Positions 35,409 through 43,135 of a stretch of 64,000 bases of DNA are shown here, piece by piece. Made by a program: the position numbers and the translations under genes. Numbering within the stretch: the stretch's first letter is position 1; each line of letters opens with the position of its first letter. The notes under the pieces are model-generated. The model saw only the letters and a program-made list of their open reading frames with translations. It was not told the origin of the DNA and made no database searches. Origin of the DNA: Rufibacter roseolus (GTDB lineage: Bacteria; Bacteroidota; Bacteroidia; Cytophagales; Hymenobacteraceae); assembly GCF_017916365.1 (NCBI RefSeq), contig NZ_JAFMSU010000002.1:1-64000 (forward strand), written 5' to 3'.

Positions 35409-36317
35409 ATGAATCATACAACAGTAGTGGGAATTGATGTAGGAGGTTCGCATATCTCCGCAGCCCTTGTGGATATGGAAACGAGTGCCCTTGTTTCGGG
35501 AAGCTACGTGAGGAAGGAAATAAACACCCAGGGCTCGGTAAACGAGATCATAGACAACTGGTGTGAGGTCATACAGCAGGCCCAGAAGTTTGACGGCACT
35601 TTCTCCGGTAAAATAGGGATTGCCATGCCGGGTCCTTTTGATTACCCCAACGGCGTTTCCCTCATCAAAGACCAGAACAAATATGACATCCTCTACAAAC
35701 TCAATGTAAAGGAGTTGCTGGCCGAGAAGCTCCTGATGCAGGCTGATGACATCCGGTTTCTGAACGATGCCGAGTGCTTTCTGCTGGGCGAGGTGTTCTG
35801 CGGAGCAGCCCAAGGGGTGGAGCAGGTGCTGGGATTGACTTTAGGTACTGGCCTGGGCTCTGCCTGGTGCCACCACGGCAAAGTGGAAGACGCGGATCTC
35901 TGGAACTCGCCCTTCAAAGAAGGCATCGCTGAGGATTACCTGTCTACCCGCTGGTTCGTGAATCGGTTCTTTGAACTCACCGGTCAGAAAGTGACCGGAG
36001 TAAAAGAACTCGCTGACCTGGCGCCTCAAAACCAAACCGTGCAGACCGTTTTTGATGAGTTTGGACAGAATCTGGCCGATTTCATAAAAACAGCCGTGGA
36101 ACGCAATGACGCAGTAATGGTGGTGATCGGCGGGAACATCTCCAAAGCCTATCCTCTGTTCTCCGGGGAACTGGAGAAGCACCTGCAAGACGCGGCTTTG
36201 CACATTCCCATCCGGGTCGCCGAGTTGGGGGAGGAGTCGGCCTTGATTGGGGCGGCCAGTTCCTGGAAAGGCAGCTTCCTGGAGAAAGAGGAAGTTGCGA
36301 ATGCCATAAGAAAGTAA
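35409..36317 (+). CDS. ROK family protein, probable sugar kinase without the zinc motif
   Basis: A 302-aa cytosolic protein of the ROK/ASKHA fold. The phosphate-1 loop GIDVGGSHISAALVD (8-22), MPGPFDYPNG, FLNDAECFLLGEV and the adenosine-side LTLGTGLGSAW are present, and there is no N-terminal helix-turn-helix. It is thus a kinase-type rather than a repressor-type ROK protein. The cysteine-rich zinc site usual in ROK kinases (CxCGxxGC) is absent: after GLGSAW the sequence is CHHGKVEDADLWNSPF. In the mannan PUL it may phosphorylate mannose or a mannobiose product; that is inference. Confidence 0.85.
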   Translation: MNHTTVVGIDVGGSHISAALVDMETSALVSGSYVRKEINTQGSVNEIIDNWCEVIQQAQKFDGTFSGKIGIAMPGPFDYPNGVSLIKDQNKYDILYKLNVKELLAEKLLMQADDIRFLNDAECFLLGEVFCGAAQGVEQVLGLTLGTGLGSAWCHHGKVEDADLWNSPFKEGIAEDYLSTRWFVNRFFELTGQKVTGVKELADLAPQNQTVQTVFDEFGQNLADFIKTAVERNDAVMVVIGGNISKAYPLFSGELEKHLQDAALHIPIRVAELGEESALIGAASSWKGSFLEKEEVANAIRK

Positions 36318-36346
36318 ATCTGTTTTATCTCTATTTCTGAAGTATT

Positions 36347-37084
36347 ATGAAACGCTTACTCCTGGGTTCTTTATTTTTCGTGGGTTCGCTAACCGCGCGC
36401 GCGCAGGCTGGGCAACCGGGAAAGAACATTGCCCGCATAGATGACTGGACCTACATAGGGGCCTACATAAGCAAGGATTCTGTCACCAAAGGGCCTTACA
36501 CCCTTATTTTTTATAACCGGGACCTGGCTTTCGCGCAGCAGGGCGAACAGATCAAAAAACGGATGATGGATGCCTTCTTTAAAGTGTATCCTCAGGAAGC
36601 GGCCCGGTTCAACCCCAACACCACCAAAAAAGTCACCTTCATCATTGACCCGGCTTACCAGGGAGTGGCGGCGGCTAGTGATGGCATTATCCGGTATAAC
36701 CCGGGTTGGATGCTGCAGCACCCCGGCGACATTGATGTGGTTACCCATGAGGTGTTCCATTTGGTACAGGCCTATCCGCATGACGCGGGCCCGGGTTGGC
36801 TCACTGAGGGCATCACGGATTACGTGCGCTACAAATTCGGGGTAGACAATGCCGGCGGAGGCTGGTCTTTGACACCTTTCAAACCGGAGCACCACTACAC
36901 CAACAGCTACCGCATCACCGGCCGTTTCTTGGCGTGGCTGGAAAAGAACAAGAACCCCAAGATAGTAGACACCTTGGATGCCGCCCTACGGAAGAAAACT
37001 TATACGCCTGAGCTTTGGGTGAAACTGACCGGCAAAACCGTGGATGAATTGTGGCAGCAGTACGCCACGAATCCTGCTTTGTGA
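36347..37084 (+). CDS. basic secretory protein family metallopeptidase-like
   Basis: A 245-aa secreted protein: signal peptide (to ARAQ), then a basic-secretory-protein domain. The zinc-binding HEVFH motif (His134, Glu135, His138) is followed by LVQAYPHDAGPGWLTEGITDYVRYKFG, the family signature. Relatives are putative peptidases. It is 29 bp after the ROK gene and in the same direction. Its presence among alpha-mannan genes suggests action on mannoproteins or glycopeptides, but no activity is established. Confidence 0.87.
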   Translation: MKRLLLGSLFFVGSLTARAQAGQPGKNIARIDDWTYIGAYISKDSVTKGPYTLIFYNRDLAFAQQGEQIKKRMMDAFFKVYPQEAARFNPNTTKKVTFIIDPAYQGVAAASDGIIRYNPGWMLQHPGDIDVVTHEVFHLVQAYPHDAGPGWLTEGITDYVRYKFGVDNAGGGWSLTPFKPEHHYTNSYRITGRFLAWLEKNKNPKIVDTLDAALRKKTYTPELWVKLTGKTVDELWQQYATNPAL

Positions 37085-37158
37085 TCAAAGTGCAACTATT
37101 TTATGGGCATAGGGCAGCAGACAAATCTTACTTCTTGTCTGGATAAATGCACGTTTGC

Positions 37159-37170
37159 TAAAACGTTTTA
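37159..37170. promoter_or_regulatory. LacI-type operator upstream of second GH92 gene
   Basis: TAAAACGTTTTA preceded by GC, a perfect palindrome with central CpG, 126 bp before the GH92 ATG. It follows a small CAGACAA/TTGTCTG hairpin (37118-37141) that may end the ROK-peptidase transcript. Confidence 0.72.
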
Positions 37171-37210
37171 TGACCTTGCTCTAACCTTTTGATTAGCTTT
37201 TCTGATTTCA

Positions 37211-37231
37211 GCTTGTTTTCTGTAAAACAGC
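37211..37231. repeat. dispersed imperfect palindrome, copy in the GH92 leader
   Basis: CTTGTTTTCTGTAAAACAG, then AGAAAAC, giving two alternative overlapping hairpins (with GTTTTCTG/CAGAAAAC at 37215-37238). One of the clearest copies of the element. Confidence 0.5.
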
Positions 37232-37295
37232 AGAAAACCGGCATGGATCAGTTTTGATTACGCTTACGCTTTCAAATGTTTTACCCCAGACACAG

Positions 37296-39599
37296 ATGAA
37301 ACTAAGATCCCTCGTCCTTTCCTTTTTTTGCCTTTGGAGCGCCTTACTCTACGCCGGTACGCCCAACCTGGTGCAGTATGTGAACACCTTGCAGGGTACC
37401 AACTCGTCGTTTGACCTGACCCGCGGCAATACCTACCCAACTACCGCGCTGCCGTTTGCCATGCACACCTGGACCCCCCAAACCGGGCAGAACGGCGACG
37501 GCTGGAAATACCAATATTCCAAAAACACCATCAGAGGTTTTCAGCAGGCGCACCAGTGCAGTTCCTGGTCCAATGACTACGCGGTGTTCTCCCTGATGCC
37601 GGTGATCGGGAAACTGGAGGTACACGAGGACAAAAGGGCCACCAAGTTCAGCCACGCCAATGAGGTTGCCAAACCTCACTACTACAAGGTAAAGCTGGAC
37701 AACAACATCACCACCGAGATGTCGCCTACGGAGCGCGGAGTGCACGCCCGTTTCTCGTTTACTAAGACCGAGGGTTCCTACATCGTGCTGGATGGGTACA
37801 CCGGCGCCAGCATGGTGAAGATCATTCCCAAGGAGCGCAAGATCATCGGGTACGTGCACAACGGCCGAGGGCTGAAGGACAACTTCAAAAGCTATTTCGT
37901 GGTCGTTTTTGACAAACCTTTCATAAATCAGGGAACCTGGGAAAACAAAGGTGGCAAAATCTCCGCGGGCAATCTGTCCGGCGAAGGGCAGGGTATTGGC
38001 GCGTACGTGCAGTTCAAAGATGGTGAAAAAGTGCAGGCGAAAGTGGCCTCTTCGTACATCAGCCCGGAGCAGGCCGAACTCACTTTAAGCAGAGAATTGG
38101 GCAAGCACAAGAAACTGGAAGACACCAAAGCCGCCGCCGAAGCAGTCTGGAACAAGCACCTGAGCCGCGTGATGGTAGAGGGCGGTACTGAAGAAGAAAA
38201 GGCTACCTTTTATTCCTGCTTTTTCCGGGCAAGTTTGTTTTCGCGCCAATTTTTTGAATACGACAAAGACGGCAAGCCTTACTATTTCAGTCCGTATGAC
38301 GGCAAAGTGCACGAAGGTTACATGTACACCGATACTGGTTTCTGGGACACCTTCCGGGCGCAGTTTCCGCTGAACTCTATCCTGCACCCCACCATGCACG
38401 GCCGCTACATGGTGGCGCTGCTGGATGCCAAGGACCAGTGCGGTTGGTTGCCGTCCTGGTCGTTCCCCGGCGAGGCGGGCAGTATGATCGGAAACCACGC
38501 CATCTCGCTTCTCACCGATGCCTGGGTGAAAAACATCCGCACCTTTGATCCCAAGCGCGCCTTGGACGCCTATTACCACGAGGCCACGAACAAAGGCCCT
38601 TGGGGACCCGCCAACGGCCGCGAAGGTTGGAAAGACTACTACACGCTGGGCTACGTTTCCATGCCGCGGCACGGCGAAGCCACCGCGAAAACCCTGGAAT
38701 ACGCCTACGACGATTTCTGCGGCTACCAACTGGCCAAACTCACGGGCAACTCTTTTTATGAGCAGCTCTTCGCCCGGAATATGTACAACTACAAAAACGT
38801 GTATGACCCCAGCACCGGGTTCATGCGCGGCCGCAAAGAAAATGGTGAGTGGCTGCCCAATTTCGATCCGGTGGAGTGGGGCGGCCCTTTCACCGAGGGC
38901 AACGCCTGGCACTGGCAGTGGTCGGTGTTCCAGGATATCCAAGGGTTGATCAAACTGATGGGCGGCGAGAAGCGGTTCACGGCCAAGCTGGACTCGGTGT
39001 TCAGTGTGCCCAACACGGTGAAGGTGGGTTCCTACGGCCGCATGATCCACGAAATGACCGAGATGGTGATGGCCAACATGGGCCAGTACGCGCACGGCAA
39101 CCAGCCCATCCAGCACATGCCGTACCTCTACAACTACGGCGGTGAGCCCTGGAAATCGCAGGAGAAAGTGCGCATGGTGATGGACCGCCTGTACAACTCC
39201 ACCGAGAACGGTTACCCCGGCGACGAGGACCAGGGGCAGACGTCTTCCTGGTACGTGCTGAGCGCTATGGGCATCTACAGCGTGTGCCCCGGCACCGACC
39301 AGTATGTCATCGGGAGCCCGGTGTTCCAGAAAGCCACCGTCACGCTGGAGAACGGCAAGAAGTTTACCGTGGAAGCCAAAAACAACAGCAAGCAGAACGT
39401 GTACATCCAGTCGGCTACGCTCAACGGCAAACCCTATGACCACAACTATATCCGGCACGCCGACATCGTGGCGGGCGGAACACTGAGCTTCGTGATGGGC
39501 GACAAACCAGCCTTGAACCGGGGCATCAAAGCCGAAAACAAGCCTTTCTCGTTATCGGCTCCTGGCCAAGGACAGGAGATAGAATTAGGCAAGAAGTAG
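37296..39599 (+). CDS. GH92 family exo-alpha-mannosidase, second copy
   Basis: A 767-aa secreted glycosidase, started at the ATG at 37296 because the upstream TTG at 37254 would place 14 residues before the signal peptide (MKLRSLVLSFFCLWSALLYA). Glu534 (FTEGNAW) fits the general acid, and Asp643 and Asp645 (GDEDQGQ) the general bases, with the same 109/111 spacing as the first GH92 protein. It differs from the first copy in many positions (HMPYLYNYGG against HMTYLYNFAG, for example), so the two probably have different linkage specificities. It heads a run with the GH76, the 728-aa protein and the DUF4965 protein. Confidence 0.95.
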   Translation: MKLRSLVLSFFCLWSALLYAGTPNLVQYVNTLQGTNSSFDLTRGNTYPTTALPFAMHTWTPQTGQNGDGWKYQYSKNTIRGFQQAHQCSSWSNDYAVFSLMPVIGKLEVHEDKRATKFSHANEVAKPHYYKVKLDNNITTEMSPTERGVHARFSFTKTEGSYIVLDGYTGASMVKIIPKERKIIGYVHNGRGLKDNFKSYFVVVFDKPFINQGTWENKGGKISAGNLSGEGQGIGAYVQFKDGEKVQAKVASSYISPEQAELTLSRELGKHKKLEDTKAAAEAVWNKHLSRVMVEGGTEEEKATFYSCFFRASLFSRQFFEYDKDGKPYYFSPYDGKVHEGYMYTDTGFWDTFRAQFPLNSILHPTMHGRYMVALLDAKDQCGWLPSWSFPGEAGSMIGNHAISLLTDAWVKNIRTFDPKRALDAYYHEATNKGPWGPANGREGWKDYYTLGYVSMPRHGEATAKTLEYAYDDFCGYQLAKLTGNSFYEQLFARNMYNYKNVYDPSTGFMRGRKENGEWLPNFDPVEWGGPFTEGNAWHWQWSVFQDIQGLIKLMGGEKRFTAKLDSVFSVPNTVKVGSYGRMIHEMTEMVMANMGQYAHGNQPIQHMPYLYNYGGEPWKSQEKVRMVMDRLYNSTENGYPGDEDQGQTSSWYVLSAMGIYSVCPGTDQYVIGSPVFQKATVTLENGKKFTVEAKNNSKQNVYIQSATLNGKPYDHNYIRHADIVAGGTLSFVMGDKPALNRGIKAENKPFSLSAPGQGQEIELGKK

Positions 39600-39675
39600 A
39601 CCTTGTTTTCAACCCAGAATCAGGTGCGCTCAATTGCTTTGTCCAACGGGGCATTCATCACTCAAACGAAAGAAA

Positions 39676-40794
39676 ATGAATAAGTTCAAGTGTCTCTCTT
39701 TGTCAGCGTTGGTGTTGTTGCTGCTTGGTTGCGGCAGCGAGAAGGAAGAGGAGGAGGTAACCCCAACCAAACCCGTGGAAACGGCTTCCTTCACCGCCGC
39801 CGATGTGAACACCGCCTATACTGCGTTTAACACCCATTTTTACAATCCGGAGGCAAAACTGTATTACAGCACCTCGGCCAAGACTGGGTTGGGCGCCATC
39901 TGGACGCAGGCCATTTACTGGGACATCGCCATGGATGCCTATAACCGCACCAAAGACGCGAATCAGTTGAAACTGGTGAATGATATGTACCAGGGCGGAT
40001 TTCAGGAGTACGACGGCTATAACTGGAACAACACCCGCGAGTGGTTTATCTATGATGACATGATGTGGTGGATCATCTCGCTGGCTCGGGCGTACCAGAT
40101 CACCGGCAACCAGGTGTACCTGGACAAAGCCAAAGAAGGATTCCAGAACGTATGGGGTAGATCCTATGACCCCGTGAACGGCGGCATGTTCTGGAATTTT
40201 GCGAAAGACGGCAAGAACGCCTGCATCAATTACCCCACAGTTATCGCGGCCATGGAGCTGTACAAGATTACCAAAGACGAGCAGTACCTGGACAAAGCCA
40301 AGACCATTTACTCGTGGGCCAGAGCCAATCTGTTCAACAACGGCCGGGTGGCCGATAACATCCACGTGGTCCAGGGCAACGTGGGCTGGAGCGATTACAC
40401 CTACAACCAGGGAACCTGCATCGGGGCCGCGGTGATGCTGTACAAAGCCACCGGCACCGAGTCTTATCTGAATGACGCCAAACTGGCCGCCGATTACACG
40501 AAGCAGAAGATGAGCGACGCCAACGGCATTCTTCCCGCCGAGGGCGACTGGAACGAGCAAGGGGTCTTGAAAGCCATTTTCGGGCGCTACATCATGATGC
40601 TCATCAAAGACGCGAACCAGCCCCAGTACCTTCCCTGGATTCAGGACAACATCACCCTGGCCTGGAAAAACCGGGATAAAGCCCGTGATCTCACTTTCAG
40701 AGACTACCGGGTGGCTTGCCCCACCGGCACCATTCAGTCCTACGAGGCCAGCAGCGTGGTGGGCATGATGCAGGTGTGCCCTCCCAAGGAATAG
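39676..40794 (+). CDS. GH76 family endo-alpha-1,6-mannanase, lipoprotein
   Basis: A 372-aa lipoprotein (lipobox LLLGC, Cys19; start at ATG 39676, not 39634) followed by an acidic linker. The (alpha/alpha)6 domain bears the GH76 catalytic pair Asp127-Asp128 in WFIYDDMMWW, and helix repeats such as DANQLKLVNDMYQGG and DEQYLDKAKTIYSWA. GH76 enzymes cut the alpha-1,6-mannose backbone of yeast mannan once side chains are trimmed by GH92 enzymes. As a lipoprotein it should act at the cell surface or periplasmic face. Next gene 36 bp on. Confidence 0.94.
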   Translation: MNKFKCLSLSALVLLLLGCGSEKEEEEVTPTKPVETASFTAADVNTAYTAFNTHFYNPEAKLYYSTSAKTGLGAIWTQAIYWDIAMDAYNRTKDANQLKLVNDMYQGGFQEYDGYNWNNTREWFIYDDMMWWIISLARAYQITGNQVYLDKAKEGFQNVWGRSYDPVNGGMFWNFAKDGKNACINYPTVIAAMELYKITKDEQYLDKAKTIYSWARANLFNNGRVADNIHVVQGNVGWSDYTYNQGTCIGAAVMLYKATGTESYLNDAKLAADYTKQKMSDANGILPAEGDWNEQGVLKAIFGRYIMMLIKDANQPQYLPWIQDNITLAWKNRDKARDLTFRDYRVACPTGTIQSYEASSVVGMMQVCPPKE

Positions 40795-40830
40795 CTTTAG
40801 TTTATCCAAAGGCTTTCAACTGTAACCCCC

Positions 40831-43017
40831 ATGGTCCTGAAATCAAGAGTCGCTTTCTTTCTGAGTGGTGCCCTGCTGTTGGGGTTGAGAAGCCATGCCC
40901 AGCTGAAAGCCCCTAAACCCGATAGCGAGAAAACCGCCTTCCAGATTGCCGATGCCTGGGCGCCAGATTACGATGTGCGTTCCGATGTGGCCATTGTCTA
41001 CGGCATCCATGACGCGGGCGGCGACTTTGAAGGCCGCGTGAAAAGCTGGCGCGACAAAGGCTACAAAGTGCATTTCATGACGGGCATCGCCTGGGGCGAG
41101 TACCAGGATTTCTTCACTGGCAAATACGATGGCAAAACCCACTGGGAAGACGGTCAGGTCATGCAAAACGGCGAAACCATCTGGCACGGCAAAGACGTGC
41201 CCTACGTGGTTCCCTCGGCCACTTACCTCACCTACATGAAAGCCTTGGTGAAAAGAGCCATTGATGCCGGCGTGACCGCCGTGCACCTGGAGGAACCGGA
41301 GTTCTGGGCCCGGGCCGGTTATGGGCCTTCTTTTAAAAAAGAGTGGGAAAAACAGTACGGCTTCCCCTGGATGGCCCAGGACGAATCTCCCGAGGCTACC
41401 TACCTTTCCTCCAAACTAAAATACCAACTCTACTTCAACGCCCTGAAAGAGGTGTTTGCCTACGTGCGATCCTACAGTCAAAGCAAAGGCGTCACCGTCA
41501 AGTGTTACGTACCCACCCACTCGCTCATCAACTATTCTTCCTGGGCCATTGTGAGCCCCGAGGCCAGTCTGGCGAATCTGGAAGGAATGGACGGCTACAT
41601 CGCGCAGGTCTGGACCGGCACTTCGCGGGAGCCTATCCACTTCAACGGCGTGTTGAAAGAGCGCGTGTTTGAGAATGCTTTTCTGGAGTACGGTTCCATG
41701 GTGTCGATGACGGCACCCACCGGCCGCAAGATGTTCTTCCTCACCGATCCCATCGAGGACCGCCGCCAAACCTGGGACGACTACAAACGAAACTACGAGG
41801 CCACCTTTACCGCGCAACTGCTGTACCCCACGGTGGCTTCGTACGAGGTGATGCCCTGGCCCAAACGCATCTACCTGGGCAAGTTCAAGATGGAAAATAG
41901 CAATGAGACCCAGCCCATCCCCAGAACCTACGCCACCCAGATGCAGGTGATGGTGAACTCCCTCAACGACATGCCTCTGTCTTCGAACCAAGTAAACGGC
42001 ACCAAGGGCATTGACATTCTGCTGGGTAATTCCATGATGTTTCAGCGGTTTCCCACCCACAAAGGCTACGAAGATCCGCAGCTTTCCAACTTCTACGGCA
42101 TGGTGATGCCCTTCCTGAAACAGGGTATTCCGGTGGGAACGGTGCACATGGAGAACCTGGGCCTGGACCAAACCCTGAAGAACACCAAAGTGCTCATCAT
42201 GAGCTACGCCAACATGAAACCCATGTCGCCTGTTTCGCATGAGGTTTTGGCAAAATGGGTCAAAAACGGCGGCGTGTTGGTGTACGTGGGCCGCGACCAT
42301 GACCCTTTCCAAACGGTAAAAGAATGGTGGAACACGGGCGGAAAAACCTACAAAGCGCCTTCAGAGCACCTCTTGGAGCAACTGGGCATCACAGAGACCT
42401 CGGGGAAACAGAACTACTCCGTAGGCAAAGGCAAAGTGTACCTCCTGCGCCGCGATCCCAAAGAACTCGTGTTGCAATCCGGCGAGGATGCAGATTTCAT
42501 CTCTTTGGTGATAAACGCCTTTGAAACAGATGCCAAAGCGGGAAAGGTCATTACCAAGAATCATTTCCTGTTGCAACGGGGACCTTTTGACATCGCGGCG
42601 GTTCTGGACGAAAGCGTGGGCGATACTCCATTAACAATATCCGGTCCGGTAGTAGACTTGTTTGATCCTGAGTTGCCGGTGCTTCCAGAGAAAGTGGTGA
42701 AGCCGGGCCAGCAGGCCTACCTCTATAACCTCACCCGCCTGAAAAGCAAAAAAGAGCCATCGGTGCTGTGTGCCGCCTCACGGGTGTACGAGGAAAAGAA
42801 AGGGAAAACTTCTTATTCCTTCCTGACCAAAAGCCCTTCCAACACCAGAAACGCCATGCGCATGGTACTTCCCGCTGAACCCAAAACCATCACCCTAACC
42901 GATGCCGGTGGCCAGAAACTCGCAGACGTGAAAACCGCCTGGCACAAGGACACCAACACCTACCTGGTGCAGTTTGAGAATGACAGCCGCGGCATCAGGG
43001 TGCAGGTGAATTGGTGA
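40831..43017 (+). CDS. uncharacterised probable glycoside hydrolase, GH42/GH164-like architecture
   Basis: A 728-aa secreted protein (signal peptide to SHAQ) I cannot place in a named family. Residues about 45-355 look like a TIM barrel: DVAIVYGIHD, YKVHFMTGIAWGEYQDFF, VTAVHLEEPEFWARAGYG, VKCYVPTHS, MDGYIAQVW, FLTDPIEDRRQ and ASYEVMPWPKRIYL. Glu154, Glu155 or Glu157 at a strand-4-like position and Glu339 at a strand-7-like position would suit the acid/base and nucleophile of a clan GH-A retaining enzyme. Residues about 390-500 resemble the amidotransferase-like trimerisation domain of GH42 enzymes (QGIPVGTVHMENL, VLIMSYANMKPMS, GGVLVYVGRD), and a beta-rich tail follows. Set between GH76 and DUF4965 genes, it likely acts on a mannan or linked glycan. 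Confidence 0.7.
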   Translation: MVLKSRVAFFLSGALLLGLRSHAQLKAPKPDSEKTAFQIADAWAPDYDVRSDVAIVYGIHDAGGDFEGRVKSWRDKGYKVHFMTGIAWGEYQDFFTGKYDGKTHWEDGQVMQNGETIWHGKDVPYVVPSATYLTYMKALVKRAIDAGVTAVHLEEPEFWARAGYGPSFKKEWEKQYGFPWMAQDESPEATYLSSKLKYQLYFNALKEVFAYVRSYSQSKGVTVKCYVPTHSLINYSSWAIVSPEASLANLEGMDGYIAQVWTGTSREPIHFNGVLKERVFENAFLEYGSMVSMTAPTGRKMFFLTDPIEDRRQTWDDYKRNYEATFTAQLLYPTVASYEVMPWPKRIYLGKFKMENSNETQPIPRTYATQMQVMVNSLNDMPLSSNQVNGTKGIDILLGNSMMFQRFPTHKGYEDPQLSNFYGMVMPFLKQGIPVGTVHMENLGLDQTLKNTKVLIMSYANMKPMSPVSHEVLAKWVKNGGVLVYVGRDHDPFQTVKEWWNTGGKTYKAPSEHLLEQLGITETSGKQNYSVGKGKVYLLRRDPKELVLQSGEDADFISLVINAFETDAKAGKVITKNHFLLQRGPFDIAAVLDESVGDTPLTISGPVVDLFDPELPVLPEKVVKPGQQAYLYNLTRLKSKKEPSVLCAASRVYEEKKGKTSYSFLTKSPSNTRNAMRMVLPAEPKTITLTDAGGQKLADVKTAWHKDTNTYLVQFENDSRGIRVQVNW

Positions 43018-43135
43018 TCTCCAGCCCTGTGCTTCCCTTGGATAAAATGCAGAAAACCTTAACTTTAGCATAGCCTCTATTACCCCTGAAAAGTCCTTTT
43101 TATAATAAGCTAACAAACCTTTCTTCCACCTAAGT

